DNA of 17,826 nt from Acidimicrobiia bacterium (lineage in GTDB: Bacteria > Actinomycetota > Acidimicrobiia > IMCC26256 > JAENVU01). The position numbers were made by a program, and so were the translations under genes. Below, in pieces: positions 1 through 7,611 of this stretch. The notes under the pieces were generated by a model. It ran no database searches and was not told the origin of the DNA. It saw only the letters and a program-made list of their open reading frames with translations. Each line of letters starts with the position of its first letter. Position 1 is the first letter of the stretch. Location of the stretch: assembly GCA_017882945.1 (NCBI GenBank), contig JADGON010000149.1:1-17826 (forward strand), given 5' to 3'.

Positions 1-900
1 ACGCCGCCCGCGCCCCCTGCTCGCGCGGTTCGATCCGAGTCGATCGGGCTCGGGGCTCGGGTGACCCGATCGGAGGTCGCCGAACGGATCGCGGCGCGGG
101 AGCGCCCGTTGGCGCGCCCGGCCACGGGGCCCGCGACCGCGCCAGTCCCGGAGCGGACGCGCGTGCAGGCGGGAGACGGAGACCAGGCCGAGCCGTTCAC
201 GACGGCACGGCGCCGCACCGCGGAGCACATGGTGCGGTCGCTCGCCACGTCCGCCCACACGCTCGTCGTCATGGAGGTGGACTACTCCGCGGTTGATCGC
301 GCCCGGGACTCGGTGGGCGAGACGTTCCGCGTCGAGGAGGGGTTCGGGCTCACGTACCTGCCCTTCATCGCCCGCGCCGTCGTCGACGCGGTACGGGAGT
401 TCCCGCGTGTCAACGCCAGCGTCGCCGACGATGCGCTGATCGTGCATCCCGACGTGCACCTCGGCGTCGCGGTGGATCTCGACTTCGAAGGCCTCATCGT
501 CCCCGTGATCCGCGATGCCGGGCAGCTCCGGCTGACCGCGCTCGCCCGGACGATGCGCGAGCGCAGCACCGCGGCGCGCGAACGCCGGCTCGGACCGGAC
601 GATCTCGCCGGTGGGACCTTCACGCTCACCAACGCCGGTGGGTACGGGACCCTCCTGACCGCCCCGATCATCAGCCAGCCGCAGGTGGCGATCATCTCCA
701 CCGACGCCGTTTCGATGCGCCCCGTGGCGGTGTCGCTCGGCGATGGTCCGAGCCCGAAGTACGGCATCGCGGTCCACCCGGTGGGCAACCTGGCCCTGTC
801 GTTCGACCACCGCGCGTTCGACGGTGCGTACGCGTCGGCGTTCCTCCGCAGCGTCGTGGGCATCCTCGAGTCGCGTGACTGGCTCGAGGAGCTCGCGTGA
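1..900 (+). CDS. 2-oxo-acid dehydrogenase E2 (dihydrolipoyl acyltransferase), 5'-truncated
   Basis: This is the C-terminal part of a dihydrolipoamide acyltransferase, the core enzyme that moves the acyl group from E1 to CoA in pyruvate, branched-chain or related 2-oxo-acid dehydrogenase complexes. The reading frame is open to the window edge, so the gene starts upstream; 299 codons are visible. Early residues (ARVTRSEVAERIAARE) resemble the end of a peripheral subunit-binding domain, followed by a Pro/Ala/Arg-rich linker. The catalytic domain starts near RRTAEHMVRSLATSAHT and ends with the active-site HxxxD motif in SFDHRAFDGAYASAF (His at 808-810, Asp at 820-822). The lipoyl domain must lie outside the window. 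Its TGA overlaps the GTG of the fused E1 gene (GTGA, 897-900), which implies one operon. The acyl substrate cannot be told from sequence. A GTG at 61 could be called as a start, but it would remove the binding domain, so I prefer truncation. Confidence 0.93.
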   Translation, partial: TPPAPPARAVRSESIGLGARVTRSEVAERIAARERPLARPATGPATAPVPERTRVQAGDGDQAEPFTTARRRTAEHMVRSLATSAHTLVVMEVDYSAVDRARDSVGETFRVEEGFGLTYLPFIARAVVDAVREFPRVNASVADDALIVHPDVHLGVAVDLDFEGLIVPVIRDAGQLRLTALARTMRERSTAARERRLGPDDLAGGTFTLTNAGGYGTLLTAPIISQPQVAIISTDAVSMRPVAVSLGDGPSPKYGIAVHPVGNLALSFDHRAFDGAYASAFLRSVVGILESRDWLEELA

Positions 901-2990
901 CCGCGGTCCCGCACGCCGAAGAGGCGATCGCCGACTTTCGGCTCGCGTGCATCTCTCGCGCGCTCGACGACCGCGAGATCGCCCTGCAGAAGCAGACGCG
1001 GGTGTTCTTCCAGATCTCCGGCGCGGGTCACGAGGCGCTGTTGCTCGGGCTCGCCCGGGAGCTCCGGCCGGGATACGACTGGTTCTTCCCGTACTACCGG
1101 GACCAGGCGTTGATGCTCGGTCTCGGGATCTCGCCGGCGACGATCCTCCTGCAGGCCGTCGGCAGCTCGGAGGATCCGTCCTCGGGGGGCCGGCAGATGC
1201 CCGCGCACTGGGGCCACGCGGAGCAGCACGTCGTCACGCAGTCGAGCTGCACCGGAAGCCAGTGCCTGCCGGCGGTCGGATGCGCCGAGGCGGCGCGCTA
1301 CCTCTCCCGGCGGCCCCACCTGGCAGGAACCTCGGCGCACGGCGACGAGCTGACCTACGTCTCGCTCGGCGAGGGCGCGACCTCGGAAGGGGACTTCTGG
1401 GAGAGCCTCAACACCGCGTGCACGCTCCACCTCCCGGTGCTCTTCGTCGTCGCGGACAACGGCTACGCGATCTCAGTGCCCGCGGTCGACCAGGCCCCGG
1501 CACCGGTGAGCGAGCTCGTGCGCGGCTTCCGGGGTCTGGACGTGTACACGGTCGACGGCTGCGACTACGCCGCGGTGCGCCAGCTCGCGGCGCGGGCGAT
1601 CCCGCGCGTGCGCGCGGGGGTGGGGCCGGCGTTGATCCACGCTCGCGTCACCCGGCCGTACTCGCACTCGGCGGCCGACACCCAGAGCAAGTACCGGCCC
1701 GCGGCGGAGCTGGCCGAGGAGGCGCTCCGGGACCCGCTGCTCACGATGGCCGAATCGCTGAAGACGGCGGGCCTGCTGACCCCGTCCGAGGCCGACGGGT
1801 ACTGGGAGGAAGCGAAGTCGATCGTGGCTGACGCGGCTCGTACCGCGCTGGCGGCGGCCCGTCCCGAGCCGTGCTCGGTCGCGGACCACGTGGTCGCGCT
1901 CCCGGACGTGGAGGAGGACTGCTCGCTCGTGGACGTCCATCCGGGCGGCGCCCGCGCGGACGGCATCGACACCGTGACGTTCGGCGAGAGCATCAACCTC
2001 ACGCTGCACGAAGTGATGGCGGCCGACGAACGGGTGCGCGTGTTCGGCGAGGACGTCGCCGACGCCCGTGAGGCACTGCTCGCCAACGTGGAGGGCAAAG
2101 GGGGAGTGTTCGGCACGACGCACGGGCTGCAGCGCGAGTTCGGGCTGGCGCGCTGCTACAACGCACCACTCGCGGAGTCGAACATCGTCGGACGCGCGGT
2201 CGGCCAGGCCCTGCGCGGGTTGCACCCGGCGCCCGAGATCCAGTTCTTCGACTACATCTGGCCCGCGATGCAGCAGATCAAGAGCGAGGCGGCGACGATC
2301 CGCTGGCGCTCGAACGGCGCGTTCAGCGTGCCGATGGTGATCCGCGTGCCGATCGGCGGGTACTTGCAGGGCGGCGCGATCTGGCACTCACAGTCCGGTG
2401 AGTCGATCTTCGCCCACATTCCGGGACTCCTCATCGCGTTCCCGTCCCGGGCGCGTGACGCGGCGGGGTTGTTGCGCACCGCGTTCCGCTGCGAGGACCC
2501 GGTGCTCTTCCTCGAGCACAAGCACCTGCTCCGCCAGCCGTACGCGCGCGATCCGTTCCCTCCGGCCGAGTATCTCGTGCCGTTCGGTCGCGGTGCGGTT
2601 CGCCGGCCCGGCCGTGACCTCACCATCGTGACCTGGGGCGCGACCGTCGAAAAGTCACTGGCCGCCGCGACTCGCGTGCACGCCGAGCTCGACCGCGAAG
2701 TCGAGGTGATCGACCTGCGCTCACTCATCCCGTGGGACCGCGAGCTCGTCGCGGATTCCGTGCGCCGCACGGGGCGCTTGCTGGTGGTGCACGAAGACGT
2801 GGTGACCTGTGGGTTCGGGGCCGAGGTCGCGGCGTGGGCGGCCGACGAGCTGTTCACCGATCTGCGGGCGCCGATCCGGCGGGTCGGGGCGATCGACACG
2901 CACGTCGCGTACGAGCCCACGCTCGAGGAGGTGATCCTCCCGCAGGTGGCCGACATCGCCGCGGCCTCGGCTTCGCTCATGAGTACATGA
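897..2990 (+). CDS. Fused 2-oxo-acid dehydrogenase E1 alpha/beta subunit
   Basis: A single 697-residue chain joins the alpha and beta halves of a thiamine-diphosphate E1, which decarboxylates a 2-oxo acid and acylates the E2 lipoyl group. The alpha half has the ThDP/Mg motif GEGATSEGDF (158-167) paired with D187-N188 in VVADNGYAIS, and a phosphorylation-loop-like segment at Y255-S-H-S. The beta half starts near residue 355 (TFGESINLTLHEVMAADERVRVFGEDV region), contains PLAESNIVGRAVGQAL and FDYIWPAMQQIKSEAA, and ends in a transketolase-C-like domain (EVEVIDLRSLIPWD, VVHEDVVTCGFGAEVA). The usual GDG reads GEG here. From memory, fused E1 proteins of this type often carry GEG, but that is unchecked. 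The GTG start overlaps the E2 stop by 4 bp. The 3' end overlaps the convergent ArsR-SRPBCC gene by 14 bp. Branched-chain 2-oxo acids are likely substrates by family resemblance, but this is not proven. Confidence 0.93.
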   Translation: MTAVPHAEEAIADFRLACISRALDDREIALQKQTRVFFQISGAGHEALLLGLARELRPGYDWFFPYYRDQALMLGLGISPATILLQAVGSSEDPSSGGRQMPAHWGHAEQHVVTQSSCTGSQCLPAVGCAEAARYLSRRPHLAGTSAHGDELTYVSLGEGATSEGDFWESLNTACTLHLPVLFVVADNGYAISVPAVDQAPAPVSELVRGFRGLDVYTVDGCDYAAVRQLAARAIPRVRAGVGPALIHARVTRPYSHSAADTQSKYRPAAELAEEALRDPLLTMAESLKTAGLLTPSEADGYWEEAKSIVADAARTALAAARPEPCSVADHVVALPDVEEDCSLVDVHPGGARADGIDTVTFGESINLTLHEVMAADERVRVFGEDVADAREALLANVEGKGGVFGTTHGLQREFGLARCYNAPLAESNIVGRAVGQALRGLHPAPEIQFFDYIWPAMQQIKSEAATIRWRSNGAFSVPMVIRVPIGGYLQGGAIWHSQSGESIFAHIPGLLIAFPSRARDAAGLLRTAFRCEDPVLFLEHKHLLRQPYARDPFPPAEYLVPFGRGAVRRPGRDLTIVTWGATVEKSLAAATRVHAELDREVEVIDLRSLIPWDRELVADSVRRTGRLLVVHEDVVTCGFGAEVAAWAADELFTDLRAPIRRVGAIDTHVAYEPTLEEVILPQVADIAAASASLMST

Positions 2991-3723
2991 GCGACCCGGG
3001 CGTGGTGAGCAGCTCGCCGGTCTCGAGCCAGGTCTTCAAGCCCGAGAGGATCATCGGCCAGCCGCCGTAGAGCTCGGGGTTCGCGCCTTCGCGCAGCTCG
3101 TCGTGGGTCACGGTCAGGCGGCAGGAATCGCCGACGGGCTCGATGTCCCACGTGATGCGCGTGGGCCCCTCGTTCCTGACGTCGTCGCTCCAGAGCATCG
3201 TGGCGCGCTGGACGAGCCGGCGCGGGGGATCGACCTCGAGGTTCTCGCCCTCGCCCAGCGCGAACTCGCCGTTGGTCATCTCGAAGCGCGAACCGGGTGT
3301 GAAGTCCGAGACGATGCCGACGCCGAAGTTGTACTTGCGCCTGATCTCGGTGTCGGTGATCGCCTCCCAGAGCCGCTCGGGCGTGGTCTTGATGTAGATC
3401 TCGAAGATCTTCTCCATGGGGTTCTCCAGTCTGGTCTTGAGACCGCTGAGTGCCGCGGTCCAGGGCTCGGCGTACTTGCTCACCCACCGGTCGTGGACGA
3501 GACGGATCGGGACCGGGTTCAGGAAGTGGAGCTTCTCGCGACCGCGCCGTCGGGTGACCACGAGGCCGGCCTCCTCGAGCTGCTTCAAGTGCTTCATCAC
3601 GCCGAAGCGCGACATCTCGAAGCGCCGCTCGAGCGCACCCAAGCTCTGGCCGTCCTCCCGGAAGAGCTCGTCGAGCAGCTCCCGTCGGGTCGCATCGGCG
3701 AGGGCTCTGAACACCGCGTCCAT
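2977..3723 (-). CDS. ArsR-type HTH regulator fused to SRPBCC (AHSA1-like) domain
   Basis: This 248-residue protein has two domains. Residues 1-95 are an ArsR-like winged helix: MDAVFRALADATRRELLDEL, a recognition-helix region FEMSRFGVMKHLKQLEEAGLV and a wing with RRRGREKLHFLNP. Residues 103-240 are an AHSA1/START-like SRPBCC fold (MEKIFEIYIKTTPERLWEAITD, FEMTNGEF, and a Trp-rich end GGWPMILSGLKTWLE). No CxC metal-binding pair is visible, so it probably does not sense metal; the SRPBCC cavity suggests a hydrophobic small ligand, which is inference. The ATG at 3723 sits 6 nt from a TATCCT hexamer, so the mRNA is probably leaderless. A perfect palindrome in the promoter predicts autorepression. 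A second Met at residue 103 begins the SRPBCC domain, but the frame is continuous, so I treat it as one fused gene. Its end overlaps the convergent E1 gene. Confidence 0.9.
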   Translation of the reverse strand: MDAVFRALADATRRELLDELFREDGQSLGALERRFEMSRFGVMKHLKQLEEAGLVVTRRRGREKLHFLNPVPIRLVHDRWVSKYAEPWTAALSGLKTRLENPMEKIFEIYIKTTPERLWEAITDTEIRRKYNFGVGIVSDFTPGSRFEMTNGEFALGEGENLEVDPPRRLVQRATMLWSDDVRNEGPTRITWDIEPVGDSCRLTVTHDELREGANPELYGGWPMILSGLKTWLETGELLTTPGSLMYS

Positions 3724-3729
3724 GCCGCG

Positions 3730-3759
3730 AGGATATGTGACCAAAGGGTCACATGTCAA
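3730..3759 (-). promoter_or_regulatory. Promoter with embedded operator for the ArsR-SRPBCC gene
   Basis: On the minus strand a consensus -35 TTGACA (3754-3759) is followed by an 18-bp spacer and a -10 TATCCT (3730-3735). The spacer is exactly TGTGACC-CTTT-GGTCACA. Counting the flanking A and T, the perfect inverted repeat ATGTGACC-N4-GGTCACAT spans 3735-3754. The ATG follows the -10 by 6 nt. The -35 contains the TGA stop of the upstream SWIM gene (3756-3758). A repressor dimer on this site would block RNA polymerase, so autoregulation by the adjacent ArsR-type protein is the simplest reading. Confidence 0.8.
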
Positions 3760-4547
3760 TCGGCGGGAGCCACCGGATCGAGGTAGAGGTCCAGGTCGAG
3801 GGCGTTGGCGACCGCCGGGGGCGGGGTGAGGATCTCCGCGGCGCGCTGCAACGTCTCGTCGCGGTCCGGCGCGTCGCGGCGCTCGATCGCGCTCAGCGCC
3901 CGCGCGAGCTGGGCCTGGCGCCGGCGGTCGAACACGGCGACCTCGGGTGCGAGCGCTTCGGCCGGTTCGACATCGAAGTCGGGATCCGCGAGGTCCGCAT
4001 CCGTGAGGCCGAGCATCGCCGCGACCGTGGCCGGTGAGGCTTCGAGTGCCTCGCTCGCGACGTACGCGAACGCGACCAGGTGCTTGCACACGCCCCGGTA
4101 CGCGCAGTTGCAGCGCACCGTCAGCGGGGCGTCCATGAGGATCCGGTACTCGGCGAGCTCGGCGCGCAGCTCCCGCGTGTACGCAGCGGGAATCGTGGTC
4201 ACGGGTTCCGGCAGCGCGTGGTGCAGCGCGCGTACGAACCGACGACGGTCCTCCTCGGGAACGGTGCACGTGATCTCGACTTGGTACGGCATCGCCTCGG
4301 AGCCCTGCACCTCACCGGCGATCCGACCGTGCCCGATGTCGACCGAGAGTGTCTGACCGGCTTGCGCGTAGGCGCGCCCGCGAGTCGAGATCCCCGGGCT
4401 GCTCCGCTCGAGCACGCGCCGCACGACCGTCGAGCCGAGACCACCCGTCCGGTCGGCCTGGCCGCGTGCGACGATCCCGCCCTCGACCCGTCGGGGCGGC
4501 GGGGACTCGTCCCACAGGTTCCACGGGCGTTCGTTCGCCATCGTCAT
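3756..4547 (-). CDS. SWIM zinc-finger protein, partner of the SNF2 ATPase
   Basis: A 263-residue protein with a SWIM-type zinc motif, C146-x-C148-x5-C154-x-H156, in VRCNCAYRGVCKHLVAFAYV. SWIM domains bind zinc and are linked to DNA or protein binding. No enzymatic domain is visible. The N-terminal part (about residues 34-90) includes GLGSTVVRRVLERSSPGISTRGRAYAQ and a short beta-rich stretch often seen before SWIM motifs; the C-terminal third is helical and acidic. The ATG at 4547 overlaps the SNF2 gene's TGA (ATGA, 4544-4547), a classic sign of translational coupling, so I prefer it to the ATG two codons later. The SNF2-SWIM gene pair recurs in actinobacteria (from memory, next to mycobacterial helZ), which supports a shared role in remodelling or repair. 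The exact function is unknown. Confidence 0.85.
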   Translation of the reverse strand: MTMANERPWNLWDESPPPRRVEGGIVARGQADRTGGLGSTVVRRVLERSSPGISTRGRAYAQAGQTLSVDIGHGRIAGEVQGSEAMPYQVEITCTVPEEDRRRFVRALHHALPEPVTTIPAAYTRELRAELAEYRILMDAPLTVRCNCAYRGVCKHLVAFAYVASEALEASPATVAAMLGLTDADLADPDFDVEPAEALAPEVAVFDRRRQAQLARALSAIERRDAPDRDETLQRAAEILTPPPAVANALDLDLYLDPVAPAD

Positions 4548-7375
4548 GCCCTCCCGGTCGCGTTCGCGACGTCGAGGTGCACGAAGGACGCGAGCTCGTC
4601 GTCGTCGAGGTCGGTGACGAGCGTCTCGGTCGAGCCGATCACCGAGCCGGCGAGCGCGCGCTTGGCCTCGATGACTGCGGCGATCCGCTCCTCGATGGTT
4701 CCCGGGCAGACGAGCGTGTGGACCTCCACGCCGCGGGTCTGCCCGATCCGCCACACCCGGTCGGACGCCTGGTCTTCGACCGCGGGGTTCCACCAGCGGT
4801 CGAAGTGGATGACGTGGTTGGCGCGCACGAGGTTGAGACCGGTCCCGCCCGCGCGCAGCGACACCGCGAGCACGCCCGCACCTCGCCCGGCGGTGAAGCG
4901 GTCGACGATCTCGTCGCGCTTGTGCCGCGGTACGCCGCCGTGCAGCACCGGGACCTCCAGACCGAGGAACCGCTCGAGATGGGGGGCGACCCGGCGGAGG
5001 AAGCTCGCGTACTGGCTGAACACGACGACGGCTTCGTCCTCGGCGATGATCTCCTCGGCGAGCTCGACGAGGCGGTCGAGCTTCCCGGACCGGCCTCCGA
5101 GCTCGCTCGTGTCGTCGGCGTTGAGGCTGGCCGGGTGGTTGCAGATCTGCTTGAGCCGGGCGATGCCGGCGAACACGTGGAGGCGACGGCGCTTGGTGTC
5201 GGTGATCTCGGAGACCTCGTCGAGCATGGCGCGAGCGGTCGCCTGGTAGAGCGCCACCTGCTCGCTGGTGAGGAGGCAGTCGTCCCGCACGACGATGCGG
5301 TCCGGGAGCTCGTCGACGATGCCGGGATCGGTCTTCGTGCGCCGGCACACGAACGCGGCGATGCGCCGGCGCAGGTGGGCGAGCCGTTCGGCGTCGAGGT
5401 CCTCGTTGCCCGGACCTCCGAGCTGGTACTGCGCGCCGAACGCGGTCCGGGTGGACAGCAGCCCGGGGTTGGCGAACGCCATGATGCTCCACAGCTCGTC
5501 GAGGTGGTTCTCGACCGGGGTTCCGGTGGCGGCGATGCGATGGCGAGCGGTGAGCGCCCGGCCGGCCTTGGCGGTCGCGGTCTGCGGGTTCTTGATCGCC
5601 TGCGCTTCGTCGAGCACCACGCGGTGCCACGACACCTGCGCCAAGCGGGTGTCGCGACGCAACAGCCCGTAGCTGGTGACGACGATGTCGGCGCCGGCCG
5701 CGGCCGCGATCGGGTCGCCGCGGGTGCCGCCGTGATGCACCGCCACCCTCAGTGCCGGAGTGAACCGCTCGGCCTCGCGCATCCAGTTCCCCACGACGGA
5801 GGTGGGCGCGACGACGAGCGTCGGTCCCTCGTGATCGTGGGCCGTGAGCGCGAGCAGCATCGCGGTCTTCCCGAGACCCATGTCGTCGGCGAGGATCCCG
5901 CCGAGGTCATTGCGCTCGAGCCACACGAGCCAGTCGAGCCCGTCGCGCTGGTAGTCGCGCAGAGGGACCTTCACCATGGCGGGCTCGTCGATTCGTTCGG
6001 CCGCCTCCGGCCGCCAGGTGCCGGCCAGCGCCCGCGCGAGCCAGCTGTCGGGGTCGAGCTCGACCTCGAGCTCGGTGTCCTCGTCCTCGTCGGTGTCGGC
6101 CGCGGTCTCGAGCACCGCCGCGGCGTCGGTCGCGCCGAGCCGGCGTACGAACTCCGCGATGCGAGCCCGCTCGCCGTCGGCGAGGAAAGTCCACTGCCCG
6201 CCCAACGACACCAGGTCGTGCTGGGCGTTGACGAGCGCGTCCATCTCGGCAGGGGTGAGCGTGGTCTCGCCGACGCGCACTTCGCCGGTGAGGATGAGGT
6301 TGGCGACGTCGAAGCCGGTGGCGGAGCCACGTACGCGGTAGCTCCGAGTCGTGGTGTGGCGCCGGCCCAGGTGCGCGGGAAGGAGCACCGCAATCCCTGC
6401 GTCCATGAGCCGCGGCGCGACGGATTCGACGAGCTTGACCACGTCCTCGAGCGCGAGCTTGCGCCGCGTGGGCTGGAGGTCGCGGAGCGCAGGCCAGGTG
6501 CGCTGCGCGGCGGCCCACTCGACCTCTACGAGCGTCGCAACCGCCTCGACCGGAACCTGGAGCAGCGCCGCGGCTTCGTCCAGCGCGACGGCGAGATCGG
6601 AGGACTCGGGTGGATCGGGAACGGCGAGATCGGAGGGTTCGGGTTCTGCCGGCCGCAGCTCGGCCATCACGACGGATGCGCGGCGCGCGTGGAGGCACGG
6701 CACGAGCTCGAAGCCGCCGCCCGCCTCCTCGAGCCGGAGCACCAGGCGCGCACCGGCCGCCCGGCGTGCCGCGACCCGCTCCGCCCAACGGGTGTAGGTC
6801 GCGCTCGGACGGCGGCCGTCGAGGGCCGGGGGCACGGGCCCGAGCGCGGCCGAAGCGAGCGTGTGGATCAGGTACCCCAAGAGGTCCTCGGCGTCGGGAT
6901 GCACGACCTGCGAGCGCGCGAGGGTCTCGGCGAGCAGACCGGCCGACTTGCGATCGGGCGCCGCGATCCACGCCGTGGCGAAGTTGGGGAGTGGCCCCGG
7001 CAGCACCTGTCCGTCCGCGACGATGCGACGCGCCGCGATGTACAGCTCGAGCAGGAGGCCGAGACCGGGCGTGACGGGCCATCGCGTCGCGATGATTGCC
7101 CGGAGCGCGCTCGACTCGTCGACCGCAACGCTCCAGCGACGTTCGAAGCCCGTCGGCGCGATCCAGAACGACTGGTGCACCGGACGCGCGTTCGGCCCGA
7201 TGATCTCGGCGAGATCCTCGAGGTGTGGGAAGCGCAGGCGCTCGTGGGGATCGGTCAGCAGCCAGAGCTGGCCGCCGTCGAGCCGGGCGTCGAGCACGAC
7301 CCGCGCGTCGCGAGGCCCCGGGGCGCGGCGGGCGGGCGCGCGGCCGCGAGAAGGGGAGGGGCGCGCCGGGGGCAT
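4544..7375 (-). CDS. SNF2-family DNA-dependent ATPase/helicase (HelZ-like)
   Basis: This is a SWI2/SNF2 superfamily 2 ATPase of 943 residues from the chosen start. The N-terminal half (to about residue 450) matches the poorly characterised SNF2-associated region that precedes the motor in bacterial HelZ-type proteins. The first RecA lobe has Walker A DMGLGKT (498-504), the DEAQ box (589-592) and ATGTPVENHLDELWSIMAF. The second lobe has VVVFSQYASFLRR, the LHGGVPRHKRDEIVDRF segment, SLRAGGTGLNLVRANHVIHF and the arginine-finger region RVWRIGQTR (RIGQ at 876-879). I chose the ATG at 7375 because TACCTT lies 6 nt upstream, a leaderless arrangement repeated elsewhere in this window. A GTG at 7471 would add 32 low-complexity residues and has no Shine-Dalgarno sequence. 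It is coupled to the downstream SWIM gene. The motor motifs look intact; the in vivo substrate is unknown. Confidence 0.92.
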   Translation of the reverse strand: MPPARPSPSRGRAPARRAPGPRDARVVLDARLDGGQLWLLTDPHERLRFPHLEDLAEIIGPNARPVHQSFWIAPTGFERRWSVAVDESSALRAIIATRWPVTPGLGLLLELYIAARRIVADGQVLPGPLPNFATAWIAAPDRKSAGLLAETLARSQVVHPDAEDLLGYLIHTLASAALGPVPPALDGRRPSATYTRWAERVAARRAAGARLVLRLEEAGGGFELVPCLHARRASVVMAELRPAEPEPSDLAVPDPPESSDLAVALDEAAALLQVPVEAVATLVEVEWAAAQRTWPALRDLQPTRRKLALEDVVKLVESVAPRLMDAGIAVLLPAHLGRRHTTTRSYRVRGSATGFDVANLILTGEVRVGETTLTPAEMDALVNAQHDLVSLGGQWTFLADGERARIAEFVRRLGATDAAAVLETAADTDEDEDTELEVELDPDSWLARALAGTWRPEAAERIDEPAMVKVPLRDYQRDGLDWLVWLERNDLGGILADDMGLGKTAMLLALTAHDHEGPTLVVAPTSVVGNWMREAERFTPALRVAVHHGGTRGDPIAAAAGADIVVTSYGLLRRDTRLAQVSWHRVVLDEAQAIKNPQTATAKAGRALTARHRIAATGTPVENHLDELWSIMAFANPGLLSTRTAFGAQYQLGGPGNEDLDAERLAHLRRRIAAFVCRRTKTDPGIVDELPDRIVVRDDCLLTSEQVALYQATARAMLDEVSEITDTKRRRLHVFAGIARLKQICNHPASLNADDTSELGGRSGKLDRLVELAEEIIAEDEAVVVFSQYASFLRRVAPHLERFLGLEVPVLHGGVPRHKRDEIVDRFTAGRGAGVLAVSLRAGGTGLNLVRANHVIHFDRWWNPAVEDQASDRVWRIGQTRGVEVHTLVCPGTIEERIAAVIEAKRALAGSVIGSTETLVTDLDDDELASFVHLDVANATGRA

Positions 7376-7389
7376 CGCCGCAAGGTACT
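7376..7389 (-). promoter_or_regulatory. Leaderless -10 region of the SNF2 gene
   Basis: On the minus strand, AGTACCTTGCGGCG directly precedes the ATG at 7375. TACCTT (7382-7387) has the form of an actinobacterial -10 (TANNNT), with 6 nt to the start codon. The same 14 bases occur before the KARI-like gene (8923-8936). No clear -35 is visible. Confidence 0.5.
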
Positions 7390-7526
7390 GGCCCGGCTCG
7401 GGCTCCACCGAAGGCGAGAAGCAGGGGTTCCGGGGCGAAGCCGCCGAGCCGGCCCACGCGGAGGCGATCACGGAGAGCGAGCGAAAGGAGTTCCATCACC
7501 AGTCTGCGTTCATCCGGTTCCGGCCC

Positions 7527-7609
7527 TACCGTGCCGAAGGTCATCTGGACGGGAAGAACCCGGTGGCCCAGGATGGGATCGCTCCGACGAGCCCGGGCGC
7601 AGGGAGGGA
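7527..7609 (+). promoter_or_regulatory. Candidate P450 promoter and ribosome binding site
   Basis: The divergent region between the SNF2 and P450 genes holds a TANNNT-type hexamer TACCGT at 7527-7532. An AGGGAGGGA Shine-Dalgarno sequence lies at 7601-7609, two bases before the GTG at 7612, with its GGAGG core about 5 nt away. The -10 call is weak because no -35 is evident. The ribosome binding site decides the P450 start in favour of GTG 7612 over the upstream ATG at 7573. Confidence 0.45.
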
Positions 7610-7611
7610 TC

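Noticed and set aside
282..1430. A 382-codon minus-strand frame over the E2/E1 junction
   Set aside because: It is antisense to two genes with clear catalytic motifs and shows no domain.
3735..3754. A CRP-type cAMP receptor site (TGTGA...TCACA)
   Set aside because: The half-sites match, but the gap is 8 bp rather than the 6 bp of CRP sites, and the position inside the promoter spacer suits a repressor.
3756..5630. A 624-codon minus frame extending upstream of the SWIM gene
   Set aside because: Its upstream half lies out of frame over SNF2 coding sequence and is Arg/Pro-rich nonsense; the real SWIM start is the ATGA overlap at 4547.
7376..7471. An earlier GTG start for the SNF2 gene at 7471
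   Set aside because: It adds 32 residues without family likeness or ribosome binding site, and would place the TACCTT promoter element inside the gene.
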